64,000 bases of DNA from Mycetocola lacteus (lineage in GTDB: Bacteria > Actinomycetota > Actinomycetes > Actinomycetales > Microbacteriaceae). Position 1 is the stretch's first letter. Every line of letters begins with the position of its first letter. Shown piece by piece: positions 9,266 through 17,881 of the stretch. The stretch lies in contig NZ_RCUY01000005.1 in the NCBI RefSeq assembly GCF_003667575.1, forward strand, positions 310,001 to 374,000, given 5' to 3'. Below the pieces are notes generated by a model that saw nothing but the letters and a program-made list of their open reading frames with translations, searched no databases and had not been told where the DNA came from. Both the position numbers and the translations under genes were made by a program.

Positions 9266-10290
9266 CTGGCGCGCTGGTCGTGCTCTCCGTGCGCTCGCGA
9301 GGCGGCCTCCAGGTGACGGATCGCCGCGGCGACAAACCCCGCATCGGGACCCTCCTCGCCCCAGGCGGCCACGCCCGCCCCAACCAGACCGGCTCGTGCC
9401 CCGGTGGCCGACGCTCCAATCGGCGGGACCGGCCGCCACGGCAGCAGGGTGCGGGTGCGCGCGCGCAGCGGGATCAGCAGGGTGTCCCCGGCCAGGCCCA
9501 GCCCGCCGCCGATGACGATGCGGGCGGGATCGAGGATCGCGGTCAGCGCGGCGAGTCCACGAGCCAGCGCATCCACAGCGTCGCTCCACACCTCGGCGGC
9601 CCGGGGATCGGTGGGGATCCGCGCGGCCACCTGATCGGCCCCGGAGGCCACGCCGCCGCGCTCTCGATAGCGGCGGACGATGTTGGCGGCCGACGCGTAG
9701 ATTTCCACGCATCCGGCGAGCCCACACGGGCAGGCCTCGCCGCCGGGCACCACCACGATGTGCCCAAACTCCCCCGCGCCGCCGGCCCCGCCGGCCACAA
9801 ACCGGCCGCCGTCCACGAGCGCGGCGGCGATTCCGGTACCGATCGGCACGAAGGCCAGCGAGGCATCGGATTCCCCGGCCGCCGCCAGCGCCGAACGCTC
9901 GGCCACCGCACCCGCGCGGGCATCGTGCAGCAGGACCGCGGGCAGGCCGAACTCCGCGGCGATGATGTCGGTGAGGGCGAGGTCGCGCCAGCCGAGGTTC
10001 GCCGAATAGCCGACGGTGCCGGTGGGGGTGTCGATCAGTCCCGGCGAGGCGAGGCCCACCCGGTGCGCCTCGCGCCCGTGCTCCCCCAGGCGTCGTTGCA
10101 GCTCGGTGACAACCAGGCGGACGCCGTCCAGCGGGCCGCGCTGCTGCTCCCGGGTGGGGACCGTGAACTCGGCGCACACCTCACCGGATCGCGTGAGCGC
10201 GGCACCCTTGATCGTGGTGCCGCCGATATCGATCGCCAGCGCGATCTGCTCGGGGCTCGCGGCTAAGCGCGCGGCGGCCGGGATACTCAT
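9262..10290 (-). CDS. ROK-family sugar kinase
   Basis: A 342-residue cytoplasmic kinase. The phosphate-binding motif AIDIGGTTIKG lies near residue 20, and the ROK zinc motif CPCGLAGCVE follows EFGHIVV. A Gly-rich GGAGGAGEFGH loop and late IGGGL motif complete the fold. There is no DNA-binding domain, so it is a kinase rather than a NagC-like repressor. ATG 10290 overlaps the stop of the GH20 gene. Coupling to a hexosaminidase points to N-acetylglucosamine or a related hexose as substrate, but glucose cannot be excluded. Confidence 0.85.
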   Translation of the reverse strand: MSIPAAARLAASPEQIALAIDIGGTTIKGAALTRSGEVCAEFTVPTREQQRGPLDGVRLVVTELQRRLGEHGREAHRVGLASPGLIDTPTGTVGYSANLGWRDLALTDIIAAEFGLPAVLLHDARAGAVAERSALAAAGESDASLAFVPIGTGIAAALVDGGRFVAGGAGGAGEFGHIVVVPGGEACPCGLAGCVEIYASAANIVRRYRERGGVASGADQVAARIPTDPRAAEVWSDAVDALARGLAALTAILDPARIVIGGGLGLAGDTLLIPLRARTRTLLPWRPVPPIGASATGARAGLVGAGVAAWGEEGPDAGFVAAAIRHLEAASRAHGEHDQRAS

Positions 10291-11894
10291 GCCTGAGCCT
10301 CGGCGGTGCCGAAGACCTCGGCCGAGCGATAGTAGCCACCGAATCCGAGCGCGTCCCACACCGGGGTCTGTGCGCGCAGGCGCGCGGCGGTGTCGGCCCA
10401 CTCGCGAGACTCGGCCCGCCACATCCGCTCGGCCACCAGCGGAAGGCGCGGCAGCAGCAGGAAGGCCAGGTCGTCAATCGACTCGATCGTCTCGGCCCAG
10501 ATCGCCGCCTCGACCCCCACCACCCGGGCATCGTTCAGCGCGGTGCGGGCGTGGGCGGCGGGATCCCAGTCGTTCAGGCCCGAGGTCGGTTCGGCCGCAT
10601 AGTGCGGGAACCCGGGCTCACCCGGTGCCTCGGCGAGCGGGGTGCCATCAGCATCCACGCGGCCCTCGGCGTGCCGACGGTCCAGATACAGCGGCGAGGA
10701 GGAGGACACCAGGATCGGGGTCTCCCGGCCTGTCGCCAGGCTAATATCTCCGGGGGCATGGGCGAAGGTTTTCGCGGCCAGCTCGACCAGCGGCAGGTAC
10801 TCTTCGGGGACGCTGGCGCGCATGGCGTCGGCGTCGAAGGCGTCCTTCTCGGCGATCCAGAATTGCAGCACGTCGCTCGACTCAAAGACCTCGGCTCGCG
10901 CCGCCTCCTGCCAGCCGATGACCCGCTTGCCGAGGCTCCGAACGTGGGCGTGCAGCAGGCGGACAAAGTCCGCGTACTGCTCATCCGGCATCCCGAAGGC
11001 CTCGTCCCCACCGATGTGGAGGTACGGACCGGGGCTGATCTCGGCCAGCTCGCTCAGAACCGTGGTTGCAAAGGTCACGGCCTCCGGGTTCTCGGGCGAG
11101 AGGAACTTCACCTGGGGGTGATCGAAGGTGCCGGGGGTATCCAGCTCGGGATAGGCGGCAATCGCCGCGGCCGTGTGCCCGGGCAGATCCAGCTCGGGGA
11201 TGATCGTGATAAACCGCGCGGCGGCGAAGGTGATCAGCGCCCGGAATTCCTCCCGGGTCCAGTGCTCACGCTCCCCCGCGGCCGAGACCGAGGCGGCCCG
11301 CGGATAGGCCGTGGATTCCAGTCGCCAACCCTGGGTGTCGCTCAGATGCAGGTGCAGAACGCTGATGCGGTGATAGGCCAGCAGGTCGATCACCGCCTCG
11401 ATCTCGGCGGTCGGGTAGAGGTGCCGCACGGTGTCGAAGGAGAGTCCCCGCCAGGCAAAGGCGGGGCCGTCCACGATCGTGAGCGCGGGCAGCACGAGTC
11501 CGGGACCCGAGGTGTCCAGCGCCTGCAGAATGGTGACCAGGCCGCGGAACGCCCCCTCGGGCGAGGCCGCGCGCAGCAGAACAAGGCCCTCGTGGGTGTC
11601 GATAGTGAAGCGCTCGTCGGCGGGGACCGGCCGCGGGTCAAAACCCGCGGCCGGGGCGATCCCAGTGGACTCCGGGTCGAGGCCCAGCTCGACCCGGATC
11701 CGGGCGTCGATCCCCACGGCAACGGGCTCGACCTCCACCCCGCGGGTGCGCCGGGCCAGCGTGGCAAACGTGTCCAGGACCGCGTCGAGCCCGGGCGCGG
11801 CCTCGATCCGCAGGGTCTCACCCAGCGCAATCGGGTCGCCCAGGTGCACCGAGGCGGGCAGCGGAACCAGGGGTGAGGGGGTTGTGTGTGTCAT
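10287..11894 (-). CDS. GH20 beta-N-acetylhexosaminidase
   Basis: A 535-residue glycosidase with no signal peptide, so it should act in the cytoplasm on imported substrate. An N-terminal GH20 accessory domain (about 1-135) precedes the barrel. The substrate-assisted catalytic pair Asp297-Glu298 is in HIGGDEAFG; other conserved motifs are HLHLSDTQGWR and PELDLPGH. It would release terminal N-acetylglucosamine from chitobiose or peptidoglycan-derived sugars. It shares four bases with the ROK kinase and follows the ABC genes by 27 bases. Confidence 0.92.
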   Translation of the reverse strand: MTHTTPSPLVPLPASVHLGDPIALGETLRIEAAPGLDAVLDTFATLARRTRGVEVEPVAVGIDARIRVELGLDPESTGIAPAAGFDPRPVPADERFTIDTHEGLVLLRAASPEGAFRGLVTILQALDTSGPGLVLPALTIVDGPAFAWRGLSFDTVRHLYPTAEIEAVIDLLAYHRISVLHLHLSDTQGWRLESTAYPRAASVSAAGEREHWTREEFRALITFAAARFITIIPELDLPGHTAAAIAAYPELDTPGTFDHPQVKFLSPENPEAVTFATTVLSELAEISPGPYLHIGGDEAFGMPDEQYADFVRLLHAHVRSLGKRVIGWQEAARAEVFESSDVLQFWIAEKDAFDADAMRASVPEEYLPLVELAAKTFAHAPGDISLATGRETPILVSSSSPLYLDRRHAEGRVDADGTPLAEAPGEPGFPHYAAEPTSGLNDWDPAAHARTALNDARVVGVEAAIWAETIESIDDLAFLLLPRLPLVAERMWRAESREWADTAARLRAQTPVWDALGFGGYYRSAEVFGTAEAQA

Positions 11895-11921
11895 CAGGGG
11901 AGGGCTTCCTTACCGTCTGGA

Positions 11922-12764
11922 TTATCGCGGGGTGGACGCAAACTCGCGCTCATAGGCGGCCCGGCGCGCGGCCTGCTCGGCGGGCTGCGCGATCGGGGCC
12001 GAGAGCAGGAGCTTGCGGGTATAGGGGTTCTGCGGGTTGTCGGTGACCTCCCGCGCGGTGCCGGTCTCGACGATGTCGCCGCGGTAGATCACCGAGATGC
12101 GGTGGCTCATATAGCGCACCACCGCCAGGTCGTGCGAGATAAAGAGGTAGGACACCCCGGTCTGCTCCTGGATCTCCAGCAGCAGTTCCAGCACCGTGCG
12201 CTGGGTCGTGAGGTCGAGCGCCGACACGGCCTCGTCGCACACGATCAGCTTGGGGCTGATCGCCAGCGCCCGGGCGATCGCGACCCGCTGGCGCTGACCG
12301 CCGGAGAACTCCCGCGGCAGCCGCTCAAGCGCATCCGCGGGCAAGGACACCCGATCCAGGAGCTGGCCCACCCGGCGCTTGGCATCGCGCGAGGTGTAGC
12401 CCTGGGCAAGCAGCGGCTCGGAGAGGGTGTCACCGATCGAGATCGCCGGGTTCAGCGAGGTGTAGGGGTCCTGGAACACCACCTGGATATCGCGACTGAG
12501 CGAGCGACGGTGCCGGGCCGAGAGGTTGTCGATCCGCTTCCCCTGGAAGAGGATTTCGCCCCCGGAGACCGGAGCCAGTCCGAGGATCGCCCGGCCGATG
12601 GTGGTTTTGCCGGAGCCCGACTCCCCCACCAGCCCCATCGTCTCGCCCTCACGGACGTCGAGGGAGACGCCGTGCAGCACCTCGTTGGGGGACTTCCGGA
12701 ACCCCGTGCTGCCAAACGCGACGCGCACGTTGTTGACCTCAAGGAGCGAGTTTTCCCGGGTCAT
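11922..12764 (-). CDS. Oligopeptide-type ABC importer ATPase (DppF/OppF-like)
   Basis: A 280-residue ATPase with Walker A GESGSGKTT, Q-loop VFQDPYTSLNP, signature FSGGQRQRV and Walker B LIVCDEAVSALD. The C-terminal NPYTRKLLLSAP motif is typical of the OppD/OppF family. ATG 12764 overlaps the stop of the fused permease-ATPase gene as ATGA. It forms the second nucleotide-binding subunit of the importer encoded upstream. Family and role are clear; the cargo is inferred from the hexosaminidase next door. Confidence 0.9.
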   Translation of the reverse strand: MTRENSLLEVNNVRVAFGSTGFRKSPNEVLHGVSLDVREGETMGLVGESGSGKTTIGRAILGLAPVSGGEILFQGKRIDNLSARHRRSLSRDIQVVFQDPYTSLNPAISIGDTLSEPLLAQGYTSRDAKRRVGQLLDRVSLPADALERLPREFSGGQRQRVAIARALAISPKLIVCDEAVSALDLTTQRTVLELLLEIQEQTGVSYLFISHDLAVVRYMSHRISVIYRGDIVETGTAREVTDNPQNPYTRKLLLSAPIAQPAEQAARRAAYEREFASTPR

Positions 12765-14557
12765 GCGGAGACCTCCGTGGATCGGGGCTGCCATTCGGGA
12801 CGCGCGTCGACACCGTCGAGCGCGGCCCCCAGCAGCTGGCGGGTATAGGGGTGTTCGGGGGTGACCAGGATCTGCTCGGTCGTGCCCTGTTCGACGATCC
12901 GACCCTGCTGCATGACCGCCACGCGATCGCAGAGGTCGGCAACCACGCCGAGGTTGTGGGTCACGATCAGCACGCCGATGCCGCGGTCCGCGCGCAGGCG
13001 ACGCAGCAGGCTGAGCACCTCGGCCTGCACGGTCACATCCAGCGCGGTTGTGGGCTCATCGGCCACCAGCAGGTCGGGGTCGCAGGACATGGCCCCGGCG
13101 ATCAGCACCCGCTGCGCCATGCCACCGGAGATTTCATGCGGGTAGGCGGCGAAGGTGCGGGCGGGATCGGCGATCTCCACCATCTGCAGCAGCTCCAGCA
13201 CGCGCGCCTTGGCCGCCTGCTTGGAGAGTCCCAGGCGCACGCGCAACGGTTCGGCGAGCTGATCGCCGATCGTGAAGGACGGATCGAGGTTACTCATCGG
13301 CTCCTGCGGCACATAGGCCACCACGGTGCCGCGCAGCTCGCGGTGCTTCTTCTCGGCCAGGCCGATGACCTCGATGCCCTGAATGGTCACGCTGCCACGG
13401 GAGACCGATCCACCCTCGGGCAGGATGCCCAGGATCGAGAATGCCGTCTGGCTCTTTCCCGAACCGGACTCCCCGACCAGGCCGAGGATTTCCCCGGGCT
13501 CGATGTCGAGGTTGATGCCGTGCACAACCTCGCGGTCACTCCCGTCGGCCAGCTCGTAGCTCACGGCCAGGTCGCGGATCGAGAGCAGCGCGCCGCGACT
13601 TACGGGGGCCGGCACCGAGGTGCTGGGAACCACGGCCGCGGGGGCAGCGTTCTTGCGGGTGCGACGGCGGGCCGCGGGGGCACCACGCTCGCCCAGCACG
13701 TCGGAGAGCCCGCTGGCCAGCAGTACCAGCGAGGCGCTGGTGAGTCCCAGCGCCAGGCCGGGCCAGAGCAGCAGCAGCGGCGCGCGCTGAATGTTCTGGA
13801 AGGCCTCGTTGAGCATCGCGCCCCAGGTCGGGGTGTCGCCGCTGGTGATCCCCAGGAACTCCAGACCCGCCTGCAGGCCGATGGCCACACCGGCGACCAG
13901 GGCCACCTGAATGATGATCGGCGCGCGCACCACGATAAAGACGTGACGACCGATGATGCGCCAGTCCCGCAGACCCGATACCCGGGCGGCGTCCACATAC
14001 AGCTCGTTGCGGACGTTGCCCACGATGCCGCGCACCAGGCGGAAGAAGCTCGGGGCCACCAGGACACCCATCACGATCATCAGGACCCAGACGGTCGGCC
14101 CGAGAATCGCCCGCGAGGCCAGCAGCACCACCATCGCTGGGAGGGACATCACCAGGTTGACGATCCAGCTCGAGGCCGAATCGAACCAGCGCCCGTAGTA
14201 TCCGGCGATCAGACCGGTCGGGATGCCCAGGACCAGCGCCACAATCAGCGCGATCCCCGCACCGCTCATGGTGTTCTGGGCACCCCAGATCAGGCGGCTA
14301 AAGACGTCGCGTCCGGCCGAGTCGAAACCCAGCAGGTGGGTTCCGTCGGCGGGACCGAAGGCATCCTTGAGCGAGGAGGCACCGGGATCAAACGGGGCCA
14401 GCAGCGGCGCGAAGATCGCCACCAGCACCACGATGGCCAGCACAATCGCCGCGGCCACGGCCAGGGGCTTGCTCAGGAAGCGGCGGAACGCGGTGACCGG
14501 GCGGGCCGTGGGGGCCAACGCAATCGCGGCGGTCGAGTCCGGAATGGGATCACTCAT
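12761..14557 (-). CDS. Fused ABC importer permease-ATPase (DppC-DppD-like)
   Basis: A 598-residue fusion. Residues 1 to about 300 are a DppC-type permease with about six membrane helices and the cytoplasmic loop VDAARVSGLRDWRIIGRHV. A basic linker (ARRRTRKN) leads to an ATPase from about residue 330 with Walker A GESGSGKSQ, Q-loop PQEPMSNLDP, signature ISGGMAQRV and Walker B DEPTTALD. The C-terminal EHPYTRQLL motif marks the OppD family. One chain thus supplies a membrane and a nucleotide-binding subunit. It overlaps its neighbours by four bases on both sides. Confidence 0.92.
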   Translation of the reverse strand: MSDPIPDSTAAIALAPTARPVTAFRRFLSKPLAVAAAIVLAIVVLVAIFAPLLAPFDPGASSLKDAFGPADGTHLLGFDSAGRDVFSRLIWGAQNTMSGAGIALIVALVLGIPTGLIAGYYGRWFDSASSWIVNLVMSLPAMVVLLASRAILGPTVWVLMIVMGVLVAPSFFRLVRGIVGNVRNELYVDAARVSGLRDWRIIGRHVFIVVRAPIIIQVALVAGVAIGLQAGLEFLGITSGDTPTWGAMLNEAFQNIQRAPLLLLWPGLALGLTSASLVLLASGLSDVLGERGAPAARRRTRKNAAPAAVVPSTSVPAPVSRGALLSIRDLAVSYELADGSDREVVHGINLDIEPGEILGLVGESGSGKSQTAFSILGILPEGGSVSRGSVTIQGIEVIGLAEKKHRELRGTVVAYVPQEPMSNLDPSFTIGDQLAEPLRVRLGLSKQAAKARVLELLQMVEIADPARTFAAYPHEISGGMAQRVLIAGAMSCDPDLLVADEPTTALDVTVQAEVLSLLRRLRADRGIGVLIVTHNLGVVADLCDRVAVMQQGRIVEQGTTEQILVTPEHPYTRQLLGAALDGVDARPEWQPRSTEVSA

Positions 14558-15495
14558 GCGAGTCTCGCTTTCGGGTTGAGCCAGCTCACCACGACGTCCA
14601 CGAGGAGGTTAATAACCACCACGCCGATCACCGTGAACATCACCAGGCCCATGATGATGGGGATATCACCCCGGGTTGTATAGGAGACGGTCATGCTGCC
14701 AATACCCGGCAGACCGAAGATCTGCTCGACGATGACCGCGCCGCCCAGCATGCCCACAAACTGCATGCCGAGCACCGTGAGGGCGGGGGCCGAGGCGTTT
14801 CGCAGCACGTGCCGGAAGATGATCCGGCGCGGGCTCAGCCCCCGCGAGCGCAGCGTGCGCACGTAGTCCTTACGCATCACCTCGATGACCGAGGCCCGCA
14901 CCTGCTGGGAGACCCCGGCGATCGAGCCCACCGAGAGGGCCAGAATCGGCAGCGTCACGGTCGAGAGCCAGCCCGCCGGGGAGGTGAAGAAGTCGACATA
15001 GCCGATCGCCGGGAACCAGCGCAGCTGAACCGCAAACACCAGCACCATGATCAGGGTGACCAGGAAGCCGGGCAGCGCGTACCCCACGACCCCGATGATC
15101 TGGACAAACCGGTCGGCGGCGCCGCGGCGCACACCGGCCCAGATCCCCAGCGCAAACGACACAACCGCGGTGATCAGGGTCACACCCACCATCAGGGAGA
15201 GGGTGACCGGGATCCGGTTGCCGATCGCGCTAAGCACATTCTCGCTGGTGAACCAGGACGTGCCCAGATCACCCCGGAGCGCGTTGCCCAACCAGGTGAG
15301 GTACTGCACCAGTACCGGCTGGTTGAGGCCGAGCTCCGCGTTTATTGCGTCAACGAGGCTCTGCTCCGCCGCCTGACCGAGCAGGACGCGTCCCACATCG
15401 GTGTGCGGGGCCGAGAGCAGAAGGAATGCTATTGCCGAGATGACAAACAGCAGGACGATGCTCGCCAGGAGTCGTCGAATGAGAAAGGAAATCAT
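14554..15495 (-). CDS. Oligopeptide-type ABC importer permease (DppB-like)
   Basis: A 313-residue integral membrane protein with about six helices. It starts with MISFLIRRLLASIVLLFVISAI, the usual DppB signal-anchor, and carries the coupling loop VRTLRSRGLSPRRIIFRHVLRNA. Its stop overlaps the start of the fused subunit. It should pair with the DppC half of that protein to form the channel for the binding protein encoded 24 bases upstream. Confidence 0.92.
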   Translation of the reverse strand: MISFLIRRLLASIVLLFVISAIAFLLLSAPHTDVGRVLLGQAAEQSLVDAINAELGLNQPVLVQYLTWLGNALRGDLGTSWFTSENVLSAIGNRIPVTLSLMVGVTLITAVVSFALGIWAGVRRGAADRFVQIIGVVGYALPGFLVTLIMVLVFAVQLRWFPAIGYVDFFTSPAGWLSTVTLPILALSVGSIAGVSQQVRASVIEVMRKDYVRTLRSRGLSPRRIIFRHVLRNASAPALTVLGMQFVGMLGGAVIVEQIFGLPGIGSMTVSYTTRGDIPIIMGLVMFTVIGVVVINLLVDVVVSWLNPKARLA

Positions 15496-15519
15496 GGTCG
15501 TGGGGACGAGCCTTACCTG

Positions 15520-17049
15520 TTACTTGGCCGGGGTGTAGTTGTAGATCGACGGCACGGCCATACCCGACTGCTGGGTCACGTTGACACTGCCATCGGTGAC
15601 CAGGGCGTAGGTCTGGCGGTAGAAGGGGATGAACCAGCCCTGCTCGACGATGTGCTTGTTGAGCGCCTGGGCATCGGCCTTCGAATCGGCCACGGACTCG
15701 TGCTGGATCTTGGTGATCAGCGCGGTGGCCTCGGGATCGGTGTACCCGAAGATGTTGAACGAGCCCGGCTGCAGCTGGCTGGAGATCATCAGCCAGTCAT
15801 TTGCCGGCTGGCCGAGGCTCAGCACGAGGCCGGGGAAGCCCTTATCGGTGAAGATCTGCTTGAGCGCGGTGGCCTGATCCACGTCCTGCCAGGTGAGTTT
15901 GACCCCCACCGCGGCGAAGTCGGCCTTGAGCGAGGCGGCGAGCGCATCGTCCACGATGGCCGCCATCCGCGGCAGGGTCAGGTCAAACCCGTTGGCGTAG
16001 CCGGCCTCGGCCAGGAGTTCCTTGGCCTTCTTGGGGTCGTGGGTGTAGTAGTTGTCCAGCGATTTGTCATAGCCCAGGGTGTCGGTACCAAACATCTGGC
16101 TGGTGGTGACGCCGAGGCCCTGACGGATCTGCTTGAGCATGGTGTCGCGGTCGATGGCATAGTTCAGCGCCTGGCGCACGCGGGCGTCACTGAGGGCCGG
16201 GACCATCGCGCCGGCGCGGTCGAACAGGATGATGCTTTGCACGTCGACGTTGGAGTCCTGGATCTTCAACTGTGCGTCCTGCTTGGCCGCGGCGCGCTGG
16301 TCGGCGCTCTGCAGCAGGGCGGTGTCGATCTGGCCGGTCTTCAGGCCGTTGACGATCGCGTTTTCATTGTCGAAGACACTCAGGGTCAGCGTCTGGTACG
16401 GCAGCTTGTCGCCCCAGTATTTGGCGTCGCGGTCGTAGACCCACTTGGTGCCGATGACCGTCTTGCTCTTGTCCAGGTCGTAGGGGCCGGTGCCATCGGG
16501 GGTGGTCTTCAGCGAATCGGGGTTGGCAAAGGCGGCGGGGTTGGCCATCAGTCCGGCCGAGTCGCTCAGGCGGAACAGCAGGCTGGGGTCCGGGGCGCTC
16601 AGCGCGATGGTGACGTGGGTGGGGTCTACGACGGTGACCTCGGAAACGTTTTTGAGACCCTTGGAGTCAGCTCCGGTGCTGGCTCGGAATCGGTCGATGT
16701 TGGCCTTGACCGCTTCGGCGTTGAAGGGTGTGCCGTCGTGGAACTTCACGTCGTCGCGCAGGGTGAGCGTGAGCTGGGTGTTGTCGGCGTTGTACTCCCA
16801 CTTGGTGGCGAGCATCGGGGTGAAATCGCCGTTGGCCTGGCGACGGATCAGGGTGTCATAGACCGCCTGGAAGAACGGCACGTTGCTGCCGGTGGCGTTG
16901 ATCGGGTCCAGGCTCTGCGGGACCGTCAGCGTGGCGATGTTGAGGGTGTCGGATGCCGCCGGAGATTGGGCTGCGCCCGCACATCCGGACAGCAAAACAC
17001 CCGTGGCGAGGGTGAGTGCGGCAAAGCCACTCCACTTTCCAAGTTTCAT
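15520..17049 (-). CDS. ABC importer substrate-binding lipoprotein (SBP family 5)
   Basis: A 509-residue lipoprotein: signal peptide LTLATGVLLSGC with the lipobox Cys at about 23, then a family 5 fold marked by DTLNIATLTVPQSLDPINATGS and the FHDGTPFNAEAVKANIDRF segment. Family 5 proteins bind peptides, nickel or oligosaccharides; chitobiose-type importers of vibrios use the same family. It is the first gene of the operon and is divergent from the TetR gene at 17222. The GH20 and ROK genes favour an amino-sugar oligosaccharide ligand. Confidence 0.9.
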   Translation of the reverse strand: MKLGKWSGFAALTLATGVLLSGCAGAAQSPAASDTLNIATLTVPQSLDPINATGSNVPFFQAVYDTLIRRQANGDFTPMLATKWEYNADNTQLTLTLRDDVKFHDGTPFNAEAVKANIDRFRASTGADSKGLKNVSEVTVVDPTHVTIALSAPDPSLLFRLSDSAGLMANPAAFANPDSLKTTPDGTGPYDLDKSKTVIGTKWVYDRDAKYWGDKLPYQTLTLSVFDNENAIVNGLKTGQIDTALLQSADQRAAAKQDAQLKIQDSNVDVQSIILFDRAGAMVPALSDARVRQALNYAIDRDTMLKQIRQGLGVTTSQMFGTDTLGYDKSLDNYYTHDPKKAKELLAEAGYANGFDLTLPRMAAIVDDALAASLKADFAAVGVKLTWQDVDQATALKQIFTDKGFPGLVLSLGQPANDWLMISSQLQPGSFNIFGYTDPEATALITKIQHESVADSKADAQALNKHIVEQGWFIPFYRQTYALVTDGSVNVTQQSGMAVPSIYNYTPAK

Positions 17050-17143
17050 AGTTCTAAACCTCGTTGCTTAGATCACTGATCGAAATCGGGATCGGGTTGG
17101 GGGGTCCCCAGTTGGGGTGTACGTCATCCTATACACATTTTTC

Positions 17144-17155
17144 TACCATGTGGTA
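17144..17155. promoter_or_regulatory. Palindrome in the divergent SBP/tetR region
   Basis: TACCATGTGGTA, a perfect 12-bp palindrome in an AT-rich stretch between the binding-protein gene and the second TetR gene. A second, imperfect pair (GTGTA ... TACAC) lies just to the left, at about 17118-17136. They are candidate operators for the TetR protein at 17222. Confidence 0.4.
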
Positions 17156-17221
17156 CTTTTTATTTTCAGCGGGGCATTCGCGCCGCCACACACCGGATTT
17201 CAGCGAGGAGATGAGGACCCA

Positions 17222-17881
17222 GTGACCCCCACGCCACCGACTCGCAAGGGCGGGCAGACCCGCACCCGCATCATCGACTCGGCATTTGAGCTGTTTGCCG
17301 AATCGGGCTTCAAGGGCGTCTCGATCCGCGAGATCGCGGCCAACGCCCACATCAGCCACGTGGGTCTACTGCACCACTTCGGCAGCAAAGACGAGCTGCT
17401 ACTCGAGGTGCTGCGTCGCCGAGACAGCTCGGATATTGCCGAGCTGCGCGAGGGTGCCCACGGACTCGAGGTGCTCGAATGGGCGCTGCACGTGATCCAC
17501 GACAACGTCTATCGCCCGGGCATCGTCTCGCTGTTTGTGAAGGTGTCCAGCGAGGCCACCGACCCCGAGCATCCGGCGCACGTTTTCTTCGCCGATCGCT
17601 ACGAGCTGCTGTGCACGGTGGCCGGACGCGCCTTCGCCGAGCTCTTTGCCGAGTCACCGCCCCCGGTGGACATCTCCCCACTGGATGCCGCACGGCAGTT
17701 TGTCGCCCTCGCCGACGGTCTGCAGCTGCAGTGGATGCTCGCGCCGGACCGCGTCACGACCTACGATTCACTCGTGGTCTTTCTGCGCACCCTGGGGATC
17801 ACCCCGCGGCCGGCTCCCAGTTTTCCCGAGTATCGCCCCGGCGTTACCGCGGGCCACCCCGAAAGGACACCGATTCGATGA
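17222..17881 (+). CDS. TetR/AcrR-family regulator, paralog 2
   Basis: A 219-residue TetR regulator. The HTH (RIIDSAFELFAESGF ... VSIREIAANAHISHVGLLHHF) and the ligand-domain segment KVSSEATDPEHPAH closely match the regulator at 8561. GTG 17222 is chosen because GAGGAG lies upstream; the longer frame to 17117 would add a hydrophobic, unlike N-terminus. Its TGA overlaps the ATG of the GH3 gene, so the two form an operon. It is divergent from the ABC operon and probably senses a sugar product of it. Confidence 0.87.
   Translation: MTPTPPTRKGGQTRTRIIDSAFELFAESGFKGVSIREIAANAHISHVGLLHHFGSKDELLLEVLRRRDSSDIAELREGAHGLEVLEWALHVIHDNVYRPGIVSLFVKVSSEATDPEHPAHVFFADRYELLCTVAGRAFAELFAESPPPVDISPLDAARQFVALADGLQLQWMLAPDRVTTYDSLVVFLRTLGITPRPAPSFPEYRPGVTAGHPERTPIR

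Noticed and set aside
12851-14683. 610-residue plus-strand frame
   Set aside because: Antisense to the fused permease-ATPase gene, which has full ABC motifs; the product has His/Gln/Gly-rich antisense composition.
14809-17079. 756-residue plus-strand frame
   Set aside because: Antisense over the DppB permease and binding-protein genes; no recognisable domain, no ribosome binding site.
17117-17221. N-terminal extension of the TetR protein at 17222
   Set aside because: It would add a hydrophobic stretch ahead of the HTH and cover the divergent promoter; GTG 17222 has a good ribosome binding site.
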